A DNA stretch of 64,000 nt, taken from NCBI GenBank assembly GCA_041917755.1, contig JAYRWY010000010.1:47345-111344 (forward strand), read 5' to 3'. The stretch is from RGZA01 sp041917755. Its GTDB lineage: Bacteria; Pseudomonadota; Alphaproteobacteria; UBA9219; RGZA01. A model generated the notes under the pieces. It did no database searches, was not told the origin of the DNA, and saw only the letters and a list, made by a program, of their open reading frames with translations. This document shows, piece after piece, positions 34,092 to 42,681 of this stretch (the first letter of the stretch is position 1; each line of letters opens with the position of its first letter). Position numbers and translations under genes: made by a program.

Positions 34092-35240
34092 TTAGGCCTT
34101 ACGCGGCGGCGGGTTCGGCGCGCCCGGATTTTGCGTTCCGGGAACTGGTGGGCGTGGTTGCTGTGCGGGAGCTGCACCTGGCTGCGCACCAGAAACCGGG
34201 GGTCGTGCCTGCGTGGCGGGCGGCGCACCCACTGGTGCCGGACGCGGACCATTAGGTGACATATTTGGAGAAAGCGGGTTTGGCGCGGTATTTAAGGCAG
34301 CCGGGGTTGGCGTGTTAATGCGCGCAATCAAACGGTCGATATAGCTGTTGATTTGGCCAACCTTGCCATCACGAATAAGCGAGCGAATGGGATCGCCTGC
34401 ATTGTTATCTTCAGTATAGATATAACGGATATATGGTCCTTCGGGACGCAGGCTTTGGTGGATGACCGCCGTTAATGCGCTGGCCATATCGTTGGATGCG
34501 GCGCTGCCGATCTCAACTTCAGCCATGCGGATGATGGATGTAATCGCCTCTTCTACCGAGCCGCCATGGGTGGTGGTGATAACCAATTGTCCGGTAGTCG
34601 CTGCGCGTAATACCTGGCGCGCCGCAGCGGGGGTACGGATTTCACCAACCAGAATGTAACGTGGTGCCCAACGCAAAGCGCGGTTAATTGAATCAACCCA
34701 TCCGCCATCGTGTTTAACTTCAACCTGAAAGCAGTAGCCGCGTTCGCCAATTTTTCCGGCAAGGTCATATTCAATCGGGTCTTCGATGGTGACCGCGATA
34801 TTATTATGTTGGCGGCAGTAATCAGACAGTAGTGAGAATGCCGTGGTCGTTTTACCTGAGCCTGTTGCACCTGCAACGACAATCAAGCCTGTGCGGGTAG
34901 CCAGTGAACGTAGGGATTCAACAATCTTTGGATTAATGCCCAGTTTTTCAACGGGCGGAGCCTCGTTGGGAATGCGGCGCATACATACCCATTTTTGCCC
35001 GTTGACCACCTGACTTGCGGCGCGAAGGCGCATGTTCAGATAAGGAAATGAACCATCAGCTTGTTGGGATTGCTGGATATAAGTAATCAGTTTGATGATA
35101 TCGCCGCGGCATTCATCGGGTACAAATTGGCTATCACGGCCAAATGGTCCGACCAGACGCGGACGATATAATGCGGGTGAATCCCCGTCGAGGCGGATAT
35201 ACAAATCAGAGAAATCGAGTTCTTCGAGTGCTGTGGTCAT
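34092..35240 (-). CDS. PilT/DotB-type secretion ATPase
   Basis: 382-aa VirB11/PilT-superfamily ATPase. Walker A GATGSGKTT (~residues 124-132), Asp box VTIEDPIEY (~156), Walker B YILVGEIRTP (~196) and His box LVITTTHGGSVEEA (~220). The N-terminal ~110 residues are short, as in PilT and DotB. The last ~75 residues are a Pro/Ala/Gly-rich tail. Family members power type IV pilus retraction or type IVB secretion; DotB-like is the closer guess. No pilus or dot/icm gene is in the window. It stands between secD and the Mth938 gene, where secF is normally found. Confidence 0.85.
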   Translation of the reverse strand: MTTALEELDFSDLYIRLDGDSPALYRPRLVGPFGRDSQFVPDECRGDIIKLITYIQQSQQADGSFPYLNMRLRAASQVVNGQKWVCMRRIPNEAPPVEKLGINPKIVESLRSLATRTGLIVVAGATGSGKTTTAFSLLSDYCRQHNNIAVTIEDPIEYDLAGKIGERGYCFQVEVKHDGGWVDSINRALRWAPRYILVGEIRTPAAARQVLRAATTGQLVITTTHGGSVEEAITSIIRMAEVEIGSAASNDMASALTAVIHQSLRPEGPYIRYIYTEDNNAGDPIRSLIRDGKVGQINSYIDRLIARINTPTPAALNTAPNPLSPNMSPNGPRPAPVGAPPATQARPPVSGAQPGAAPAQQPRPPVPGTQNPGAPNPPPRKA

Positions 35241-35272
35241 GATACCCGTGACTGGACGTTAATTGATATCTA

Positions 35273-36847
35273 CTAAATTGGCAGCGCCTTTGGTTTCGCC
35301 ATCTTTACCCATGTAATTACCATTAAACGGTTGAGCATGATAGCAGTGAATAGCGATGTAATGATACCGAAGCTGAGAGTTACAGCAAAGCCCTTGATCG
35401 GACCGGAGCCGAACCAGAACATCAACACCGCACCAAGAAGCGATGTGACGTTCGCATCGATAATGGCGGACATGGCACGGGTATAACCCGCATCCAATGC
35501 ACCCATCAGCGTACGACCGTTTTTATATTCGTCGCGCATGCGTTCATAAATCAGAACGTTCGCATCCACCGTGGTACCGATGACCAGCACAATACCCGCA
35601 ATACCCGGCAAAGTGAGCGTTGCGCCAAGCAATGTCATGCCGGCAAAAATCATTGCGATGTTGAAGATTAATGAAATGACAGCGAACACGCCGAATAGGC
35701 CATAGCTAATCACCATCAAGACAATAACAAGTATGATGCCAATAAGTGCGGCAATCATACCATATTGGATTGAGTCTGAACCAAGGCCTGCGCCAACGGT
35801 ACGTTCTTCAAGCACGGTAAGTGGTGCAGGCAATGCGCCCGCGCGAAGCAATAACGATAAATCTTTGGCGCCTTCCACAGTGAAATTGCCCGAGATAATA
35901 CCCCGGCCGCCCAAGATAGGTTCACGGATAACGGGCGCAGAAATCACCTGATTATCAAGAACAATGGCGAAGCGTTTGCCGACATTGCTGCTGGAGGCTT
36001 CGGCGAATTTCTTTGCGCCAATGCCGTCAAATACAAAGCTAACGACGGGTAGACCTTCTTGAAAGGTTGCTTGCGCATCAGTGAGCATTTCACCCGTCAA
36101 GATAACGCGGCGGGACACAACTTCCATGCGGGAGGATTGTTCATCCGCGCTTGGTAGAATTTCAGTGCCTGCTGGGGCGCGCTTGGCCGCAATGTCTGCA
36201 GGTGATACGTCATCATTGACCAAACGGAAGGTCAGCTTAGCGGTTTTGCCAAGAAGATTTTTAATCCGTTCAGGGTCATTTACGCCGGGGAGCTGAACCA
36301 CAATACGTTCATCACCTTGACGCATGATGGATGGTTCGCGTGTGCCGCTTTCATCCACGCGGCGGCGAACGATTTCGATGGATTGTTCAACCACTTGGCG
36401 CTTTTTATCTTTGATGGCGGCTTCTGATAAACTGACGTTGAGTTTATTGCCGTCGTTTTCCAGGACCAATCCCTGATCGATGGTAGCAATGATCTTACGT
36501 GCCTCAGCCATCTGTTCGGATTTGGTAATGGTAACAGAAGCCTTTTGGCCTTGTTGGCCAAGGTTTTCATAGGCAATGTTTTTGCTGCGTAAATCGCTGC
36601 GGATTTGGTCAACCAGGCTATTCACGCGGTCTTGGATTGCCACATCGGTTTTCACTTCCAATAACAAGTGCGAACCGCCTTGCAAATCAAGGCCAAGCGT
36701 TACCGCGCGGCTGGGAAGCCATGCGGGCATGGTGCTTTCAAGGTGTTCTTTCGCTTCTTTGCTCAGCACATTAGGGAATGCGTAGATAACAGAAAGAAAG
36801 CACAGCGCCAGTGTGAAGATGATAGTCCAGCGGGATAGTTGCAGCAT
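35273..36847 (-). CDS. secD: Protein translocase subunit SecD
   Basis: 524-aa SecD, inner-membrane RND-like subunit that pulls translocating proteins to the periplasm with proton motive force. TM1 (residues ~7-25), periplasmic P1 domain (GLDLQGGSHLLLEV, ERIVVQLPG), then five TMs with GIAGIVLVIGTTVDANVLIYERMRDE. The C-terminus ends after TM6; it is not a SecDF fusion and no secF follows. Starts 2 nt after the yajC stop. Also essential for efficient export of the secreted proteins in this window. Confidence 0.96.
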   Translation of the reverse strand: MLQLSRWTIIFTLALCFLSVIYAFPNVLSKEAKEHLESTMPAWLPSRAVTLGLDLQGGSHLLLEVKTDVAIQDRVNSLVDQIRSDLRSKNIAYENLGQQGQKASVTITKSEQMAEARKIIATIDQGLVLENDGNKLNVSLSEAAIKDKKRQVVEQSIEIVRRRVDESGTREPSIMRQGDERIVVQLPGVNDPERIKNLLGKTAKLTFRLVNDDVSPADIAAKRAPAGTEILPSADEQSSRMEVVSRRVILTGEMLTDAQATFQEGLPVVSFVFDGIGAKKFAEASSSNVGKRFAIVLDNQVISAPVIREPILGGRGIISGNFTVEGAKDLSLLLRAGALPAPLTVLEERTVGAGLGSDSIQYGMIAALIGIILVIVLMVISYGLFGVFAVISLIFNIAMIFAGMTLLGATLTLPGIAGIVLVIGTTVDANVLIYERMRDEYKNGRTLMGALDAGYTRAMSAIIDANVTSLLGAVLMFWFGSGPIKGFAVTLSFGIITSLFTAIMLNRLMVITWVKMAKPKALPI

Positions 36848-36849
36848 AA

Positions 36850-37260
36850 TTAAGCGTCTTTTTTATCAGTTGAGGTGGTGTCGGCAACGGCTTCGGTTTT
36901 TGCGTTAACATTGGTGATGGTATTTTTGAGAACGCGAACCTTTACGTTTTCAGCAATTTCAACCACCACTTCATCGCCGGTATCGGCGCGAACAACGGTA
37001 CCAAGAATACCGCCAGCGGTCACAACCTTGTCGCCACGGCGAATGCCTTCAACCATGGCTTTGTGTTGTTCGTATTTCTTTTGTTGGGGACGAATGAGCA
37101 AGAAATAGAACACACCGAAAATCAGGAATAGCGGCAAGAATTGCATCAACACGCCATCAACGGTTGTGGGCGGTGCGCCTGCTGCTGCGGCAGCTACGGG
37201 GGCGGCGGTTTCGGCAAGGGCGTCGGAAATTAAAAAACCAAAAGACATTGTGAGACTCAT
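36850..37260 (-). CDS. yajC: Preprotein translocase subunit YajC
   Basis: 136-aa YajC, accessory subunit of the SecDF-YajC complex. One membrane segment FLPLFLIFGVFYFLLI (~residues 41-57) followed by RPQQKKYEQHKAMVEGIRRGD and KVVTAGGILGTVV. The N-terminal ~38 residues are Ala-rich and longer than in E. coli; an ATG four codons in (37248) is an alternative start. Divergent from miaA. Confidence 0.95.
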   Translation of the reverse strand: MSLTMSFGFLISDALAETAAPVAAAAAGAPPTTVDGVLMQFLPLFLIFGVFYFLLIRPQQKKYEQHKAMVEGIRRGDKVVTAGGILGTVVRADTGDEVVVEIAENVKVRVLKNTITNVNAKTEAVADTTSTDKKDA

Positions 37261-37372
37261 AAGGTGAGAAGAGAGGATGAAAAGGTATGCGTTTTAATTT
37301 AGAAAAAAGCAAGACGAGCCGCTAAATAACAGCTCTTTCAATATAAACGCGCCCCATTTACAATTAAAGCTT

Positions 37373-38305
37373 ATGAAACAGCGCATTCTTATCATTGCAG
37401 GGCCAACGGCCAGTGGTAAATCAGGCCTATCCCTTCGGCTGGGCAAGGCCATGAATGGCGCCATCATTAATGCCGATTCCATGCAGGTTTACTCCTCCTT
37501 CCCTATTTTAAGTGCCCAGCCCGATGCGGCTGCCCGGGATGCCCTGCCCCATTATCTCTATGGGACGGTCAATGCGCCGACCATCAGCACGGCGGCGTCA
37601 TGGCGAAGTGATGCAATGGAAGTTATAAAAAATGTATTGGATGCCGGCCAGACCCCCATCGTCGTAGGCGGTACGGGATTATATCTTGAAGCGTTGATGC
37701 ATGGCATATCCGAAATTCCCGATGTGCCGGATGAACTGCGCCAAAAAGTAATTGTGGAATACGAAACACTGGGTGGTCCAGCCTTTCGTGACCGATTGAT
37801 GAAAGTGGATAAGGCGGCTGCGATACGTTTGCCACCGGGAGATAGCCAGCGCCTTATTCGTGCATGGGCGGTGTATGCCGCAACCGGGAAATCCATTTCC
37901 TATTGGCAGAAGGAAGGATTGATGAGCCCGCCGGAAAGTTGGGAGTTTAAGGGTATTTTGCTGCTGCCAGAACGTGATGCGCTCTACACTGCGATTGATA
38001 AGCGATTTATGGAAATGATTGAACACGGCGCGTTGGATGAAGTGAAACAGACGCCCGTGTTGGAGCATCCATCACAAAAGGCATTGGGCGTGCAGGAATT
38101 ACAGGCCTATATGCGCGGCGAGATCACCAAAGAAGAAGCCATTGAACAAGCCCAGCAATTCAGCCGCAATTATGCCAAGCGGCAGCTGACATGGTTTAAG
38201 AACCGCTTCATGAAAAAGGAAGCGGCAGCGGGACGTACGCCGCATATTATAAGTGGCCCAAGCTACAACGAACAATTGATTGCCTTGAATCAATCCAGCC
38301 TTTAA
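37373..38305 (+). CDS. miaA: tRNA dimethylallyltransferase
   Basis: 310-aa MiaA, which prenylates A37 of tRNAs reading UNN codons, using DMAPP. P-loop GPTASGKS at residues 9-16; NADSMQVYSSFPILSAQP (~34-50) recognises substrate; HYLYGTV, VVGGTGLYLEAL, and the conserved RNYAKRQLTWFKNR near 266-279. Standard length. Usually next to ilvB in alphaproteobacteria; here a GlcG-like gene separates them. It uses the product of the MEP pathway that includes ispDF. Confidence 0.95.
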   Translation: MKQRILIIAGPTASGKSGLSLRLGKAMNGAIINADSMQVYSSFPILSAQPDAAARDALPHYLYGTVNAPTISTAASWRSDAMEVIKNVLDAGQTPIVVGGTGLYLEALMHGISEIPDVPDELRQKVIVEYETLGGPAFRDRLMKVDKAAAIRLPPGDSQRLIRAWAVYAATGKSISYWQKEGLMSPPESWEFKGILLLPERDALYTAIDKRFMEMIEHGALDEVKQTPVLEHPSQKALGVQELQAYMRGEITKEEAIEQAQQFSRNYAKRQLTWFKNRFMKKEAAAGRTPHIISGPSYNEQLIALNQSSL

Positions 38306-38351
38306 ACGTGGATTATCTTTTATAATCTTTCCTTCCAACCTTGGTGCTCCC

Positions 38352-39095
38352 ATGAAAAAAATCTCAACCGCCCTACTCCTTGCTACGACATTGTTGGCTT
38401 CAACGGCTCATGCGGATTGCTCTAAATTGCCGTCTTATAATGACTTGCAAGATGCATTGAAGAAGAGCGTGAAGCCATCTGGCGGCCCAAGCAATGGCGG
38501 CCTTGATTTGAATATGTGGGGTTCGGTTGTTGATCGTGATGGCACCGTGTGCGCGGTTGTATTTACCGGTAAAGAACGCGGTGACCAATGGATGGGCAGC
38601 CGCGTGATTTCTGCGCAAAAGGCAAATACCGCTAACGCATTCAGCCTGACGGGGCTTGCGCTTTCGACCGCGAATTTATTCTCGGCTGTGCAACCTGGTA
38701 ACAGCCTGTTTGGTTTGCAGGAAAGCAATCCCGTTGATACCAGCGTTGCCTATGGCGGCGATATGACTAAGGCAGGAACCAAGCGCGACCCGATGGTTGG
38801 AAAAAAAATTGGCGGCGTGAATGTTTTTGGTGGCGGTCTTGCCCTCTACACCGCAAAGGGTGAGTTGGTGGGTGCATTGGGCGTGTCGGGCGATACATCA
38901 TGTGCAGACCACAATATCGCATGGCGTACCCGTGCGGCGCTTGGCTATGACAAGGTTCCTGCTGGCGTGAGCGCAGATAAAAACGATGGTATTATCTATG
39001 ATATTTCATCGGGAACCAGCAGAGGCGGCTTTGGCCATCCAACCTGTGGCGGCAAGGAAAAGGCTGTAGCCGAGGAAATCAAAGCCGGAAAGTAA
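38352..39095 (+). CDS. Secreted GlcG/HbpS-like heme-binding-domain protein
   Basis: 247 aa. Signal peptide 1-21 (STALLLATTLLASTAHA^D). The mature part resembles the GlcG/HbpS (DUF336) fold: SRVISAQKANTANAFSL near residue 90, NPVDTSVAYGGD, and GGLALYTAKGELVGALGVSGDTSCAD near 160-185, which is the typical family end. Two likely disulfides (Cys24, CAVVF Cys, TSCAD and HPTCGG). HbpS binds heme; GlcG-type proteins have varied or unknown roles. A promoter-proximal, stand-alone gene. Confidence 0.8.
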   Translation: MKKISTALLLATTLLASTAHADCSKLPSYNDLQDALKKSVKPSGGPSNGGLDLNMWGSVVDRDGTVCAVVFTGKERGDQWMGSRVISAQKANTANAFSLTGLALSTANLFSAVQPGNSLFGLQESNPVDTSVAYGGDMTKAGTKRDPMVGKKIGGVNVFGGGLALYTAKGELVGALGVSGDTSCADHNIAWRTRAALGYDKVPAGVSADKNDGIIYDISSGTSRGGFGHPTCGGKEKAVAEEIKAGK

Positions 39096-39185
39096 CTTTC
39101 AGGCCTTTATTTGCGACTTTTTAGCATACGTGGTTGACGGGGTAGTCTTGCATTGACTATTCTCTGCACCCTTGTGGATAACTCA

Positions 39186-39210
39186 TGTTTGCCTATTTTA
39201 TAAGCAAACA
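39186..39210. promoter_or_regulatory. Perfect inverted repeat upstream of ilvB
   Basis: TGTTTGC (39186-39192) and GCAAACA (39204-39210) form a perfect 7-bp dyad around an AT-rich 11-nt centre, about 40 nt upstream of the ilvB start at 39251. The spacing (18 nt centre to centre) suits a dimeric helix-turn-helix regulator. There is no Leu/Val/Ile-rich leader peptide in the 155-nt gap, so classical attenuation is not evident. Confidence 0.4.
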
Positions 39211-39250
39211 GGTTTACTGCATTGTTAAATAAACAAAAATGGGAAATTCC

Positions 39251-41074
39251 ATGTCGTTACTTAGCCCTAAACCAAAGTCACAACCACAGCCTACTAAGCC
39301 AGCTGCGAACCAAGCCGGCAATAAAATCAACGGAGCTGATATTCTGGTCAAGGCTCTGCGTGATCAAGGTGTGGATACCATCTTTGGATATCCTGGCGGC
39401 GCGGTGCTTCCTATCTATGATGCTATTTTCAAGCAGAACGATATTCGTCACGTATTGGTGCGCCAAGAAGGCGGCGCAGTTCATGCCGCAGAAGGTTATG
39501 CGCGTTCAACCGGTAAGGTTGGCGTTGTTCTTGTGACCTCTGGTCCTGGTGCAACCAATGCCGTTACTGGCCTCGCTGATGCGCTGCTCGATTCCATTCC
39601 CATCGTGTGCTTTACGGGTCAGGTTCCAACCCATTTGATTGGTAATGACGCATTCCAAGAATGTGATACCACGGGTATTACCCGCCCCTGCACCAAGCAT
39701 AATTACCTTGTAAAAGATGCCGATAAATTGGCACGCACCATTCATGAAGCGTTTCATGTTGCGCGTTCTGGCCGCCCCGGCCCTGTTGTGATTGATATTC
39801 CAAAGGATGTTCAATTAACCCCGGGTGATTATTTATCGCCAGCACAAGTCACGCACAAAACCTATCAACCGCAAACCATGCCCGACATGGCGGCGATTGA
39901 ACGCGCAGTTGAAATGATTGCGGATGCGCAGCGCCCGATTTTCTATACAGGTGGCGGTATCATCAATTCCGGTGACCGTGCATCGGAGGCATTGCGCAAG
40001 TTTGCAAAGATGACCGGATATCCGGTGACCAGCACCTTGATGGGCCTTGGCGCCTTCCCTGCCAGCGATGGCCAGTTCCTTGGCATGCTTGGTATGCACG
40101 GAACCTATGAAGCCAATCTTGCCATGCATGGCTGCGATGTAATGATTAATCTTGGTGCGCGATTTGATGACCGCGTAACCGGAAAATTATCTGAATTTTC
40201 ACCCGGCTCCAAAAAAATTCACGTGGATATTGATGCAAGTTCCATCAATAAAACCGTTGTGGTTGATTTGCCCATTATTGCCGATGCGGCATTGGCGATT
40301 GAGGCGATGATCAAGGTTTGGGAAAAGAAACAACACAAGCCCAACAAAGAAGCATTGGCCAAATGGTGGGCGCAAATCAATGAATGGCGCGCAAAGAAAT
40401 GTCTGGCTTATAAAAAGTCCGACAAAATCATCAAGCCACAATATGCCTTGGAACGCTTGCGCGATTTAACCAAGGGTATTGATACCTACATCACCACAGA
40501 AGTTGGCCAACACCAAATGTGGGCTGCGCAGTTTATGCAGTTTGACCAGCCCAACCATTGGATGACATCGGGCGGTTTGGGAACCATGGGCTATGGCTTG
40601 CCTGCTGCTGTGGGTACACAGCTTGCGCATCCAGGTAAGCTGGTTATCGATATTGCCGGTGAAGCATCCATTCTGATGAACATTCAGGAAATGAGCACGG
40701 CGGTTCAATACCGTTTGCCAATCAAGGTATTCATTTTGAATAACCAGTGGATGGGCATGGTGCGCCAATGGCAAGAGCTTATTCATGGTGGCCGCTATTC
40801 CGAAAGTTACACGGCCGCATTGCCGGATTTTGTGAAACTGGCTGAAGCATTTGGCGGGGTTGGGTTACGTGCCACCACGCCTGCCGAGCTGGATGATGTG
40901 ATTAAAAAGATGATTGCGGTGACCGACCGCCCCTGCATTGTCGATGTGTGCGTGGATGAAAAAGAAAATTGCTATCCGATGATCCCATCGGGCCGCGCCC
41001 ATAACGAGATGATTTTATCATCCGACCAAGATGTTTCATCTAAGACGCCTGATGAAGGTCTTGTTCTGGTTTAA
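39251..41074 (+). CDS. ilvB: Acetolactate synthase large subunit
   Basis: 607 aa from ATG 39251, picked because GGGAA precedes it; the in-frame ATG at 39239 has no ribosome site. FAD- and TPP-dependent first step of branched-chain amino acid synthesis. TPP N-terminal part GYPGGAVLPIYDA and EGGAVHAAEGYAR with the activating Glu; middle FAD-binding region RFDDRVTGKLSEF; C-terminal TPP/Mg motif reads GEASILMN then LNNQWMGMVRQWQ. The motif begins GE instead of the common GD. Works with IlvH, encoded 22 nt downstream. Confidence 0.95.
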   Translation: MSLLSPKPKSQPQPTKPAANQAGNKINGADILVKALRDQGVDTIFGYPGGAVLPIYDAIFKQNDIRHVLVRQEGGAVHAAEGYARSTGKVGVVLVTSGPGATNAVTGLADALLDSIPIVCFTGQVPTHLIGNDAFQECDTTGITRPCTKHNYLVKDADKLARTIHEAFHVARSGRPGPVVIDIPKDVQLTPGDYLSPAQVTHKTYQPQTMPDMAAIERAVEMIADAQRPIFYTGGGIINSGDRASEALRKFAKMTGYPVTSTLMGLGAFPASDGQFLGMLGMHGTYEANLAMHGCDVMINLGARFDDRVTGKLSEFSPGSKKIHVDIDASSINKTVVVDLPIIADAALAIEAMIKVWEKKQHKPNKEALAKWWAQINEWRAKKCLAYKKSDKIIKPQYALERLRDLTKGIDTYITTEVGQHQMWAAQFMQFDQPNHWMTSGGLGTMGYGLPAAVGTQLAHPGKLVIDIAGEASILMNIQEMSTAVQYRLPIKVFILNNQWMGMVRQWQELIHGGRYSESYTAALPDFVKLAEAFGGVGLRATTPAELDDVIKKMIAVTDRPCIVDVCVDEKENCYPMIPSGRAHNEMILSSDQDVSSKTPDEGLVLV

Positions 41075-41096
41075 TGAAAAAGAAAGTTTAAGTATC

Positions 41097-41606
41097 ATGA
41101 CTGATCAAATTCAACGCCACGTTTTTTCTGTAATCGTAGATGATGAGCCGGGCGTGCTTGCGCGCGTAGTCGGATTATTTTCCGGACGTGGTTACAACAT
41201 CGACAGCTTGACGGTTGCCAGTGTTGACAAGGAAAAAGGTATTTCACGTATTACCATCGTGTCATCGGCCATTCCGCAAATTCTGGAGCAGATCGAGGCC
41301 CAATTGAACCGCCTTGTGCCTGTTCGTAAAGTGGTGGATTTGACGAGCACCGGCCCGATGCTGGAGCGCGAAACCGCCCTCCTAAAGGTTAACAGCACCG
41401 GCGAAAAGCGTATTGAAGCCCTGCGGATTGCCGATGTATTCCATGCCAAAACCATTGATGCGACGCTGCAATCCTTCATTTTCGAGTTCAGCGGCACCAA
41501 TGAGGAAATCAATAACTTCGTGGAACTCATTACTCCGCTAGGGCTTATTGAAGTGGTACGTAGCGGTGTGCTAGGTATCTCGCGCGGTTCAAAAGCCATT
41601 TTCTGA
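41097..41606 (+). CDS. ilvH: Acetolactate synthase small (regulatory) subunit
   Basis: 169 aa from ATG 41097 (MTDQIQRHVFSVIVDDEPG), the true family start; an upstream open frame to 41031 is overlap with ilvB. ACT domain residues ~5-75 (EPGVLARVVGLFSGRGYNID) that binds valine for feedback inhibition, then the C-terminal domain (ARETALLKV-like RETALLKV, GVLGISRG). Confidence 0.96.
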   Translation: MTDQIQRHVFSVIVDDEPGVLARVVGLFSGRGYNIDSLTVASVDKEKGISRITIVSSAIPQILEQIEAQLNRLVPVRKVVDLTSTGPMLERETALLKVNSTGEKRIEALRIADVFHAKTIDATLQSFIFEFSGTNEEINNFVELITPLGLIEVVRSGVLGISRGSKAIF

Positions 41607-41656
41607 TATTTCCCACTACCACCCAAAAAAGTAACAAGTCTAAGGAAGGAACTACT

Positions 41657-42676
41657 ATGCGTGTTTATTACGATCGTGATGCTGACGTAAACCTGATTAA
41701 ATCCAAGAAGGTTGTGATTGTCGGCTACGGTAGCCAAGGCCATGCCCATGCCCAAAATCTTCGTGATAGCGGCGTGAAGGATGTGGTGATTGCCTTGCGC
41801 CCCGGTTCAGGCAGCGCAGTGAAGGCAGAAAAAGCTGGCTTCAAAGTAATGACCCCAGCTGATGCAGCCAAGGTTGCAGACGTGGTGATGATTTTGACCC
41901 CAGATGAATTGCAAGCCGATTTGTACCGCGAGCATTTGGCCGACAATCTGAAGCAAGGTGCAGCGCTTGCCTTTGCTCATGGTCTCAACGTTCATTTCAA
42001 TCTGATTGAACCACGCAAAGATTTAGACGTGTTCATGATTGCGCCAAAGGGCCCCGGCCACACCGTGCGCGGTGAATACCAAAAGGGCGGCGGCGTGCCA
42101 TGCCTTGTTGCAGTTCATCAAAATTCATCCGGTAAGGCTTTAGAGTTGGCATTGTCCTATGCTTGCGGCGTGGGCGGCGGACGTTCGGGTATTATCGAAA
42201 CCAACTTCCGTGAAGAATGCGAAACCGATTTGTTCGGCGAACAAGCCGTGCTCTGCGGCGGTTTGACCAAGCTTATCCAAGCTGGCTTTGAAACTTTGGT
42301 GGAAGCAGGCTACGCACCAGAAATGGCGTATTTCGAATGCTTGCACGAAGTGAAGCTGATCGTTGACCTGATTTATGAAGGTGGTATCGCCAATATGCGT
42401 TACTCCATCTCCAATACGGCAGAATACGGTGACTATGTAACCGGCCCACGTATTGTGACCTCCGAAACCAAAGCTGAAATGAAGCGCGTATTGACCGATA
42501 TTCAATCCGGTCGCTTTGTTCGTGACTTTATGTTGGAAAACAAGGCCGGTCAGCCAAGCTTTAAGGCTATCCGCCGCATTGAAGCAGAACACCCGATTGA
42601 AAAAGTGGGTGAAAAACTCCGCGCTATGATGCCATGGATTTCCAAGAACAAGTTGGTTGATAAAACCAGTAACTAA
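41657..42676 (+). CDS. ilvC: Ketol-acid reductoisomerase
   Basis: 339-aa class I KARI, NADPH- and Mg-dependent second step of valine/isoleucine synthesis. Rossmann GYGSQGHAHAQNLRDSG (residues ~24-40), APKGPGHTVR, catalytic acid cluster in EECETDLFGEQAVLCGG and ECLHEVKLIVDLIYEGG. Strong AAGGAAGG ribosome site. Third gene of ilvBHC. It is convergent with the Nudix-like gene. Confidence 0.97.
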   Translation: MRVYYDRDADVNLIKSKKVVIVGYGSQGHAHAQNLRDSGVKDVVIALRPGSGSAVKAEKAGFKVMTPADAAKVADVVMILTPDELQADLYREHLADNLKQGAALAFAHGLNVHFNLIEPRKDLDVFMIAPKGPGHTVRGEYQKGGGVPCLVAVHQNSSGKALELALSYACGVGGGRSGIIETNFREECETDLFGEQAVLCGGLTKLIQAGFETLVEAGYAPEMAYFECLHEVKLIVDLIYEGGIANMRYSISNTAEYGDYVTGPRIVTSETKAEMKRVLTDIQSGRFVRDFMLENKAGQPSFKAIRRIEAEHPIEKVGEKLRAMMPWISKNKLVDKTSN

Positions 42677-42681
42677 GTTTT

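Noticed and set aside
39222..39536. Open frame of 104 codons at the start of ilvB
   Set aside because: Out-of-frame shadow of ilvB with no ribosome site.
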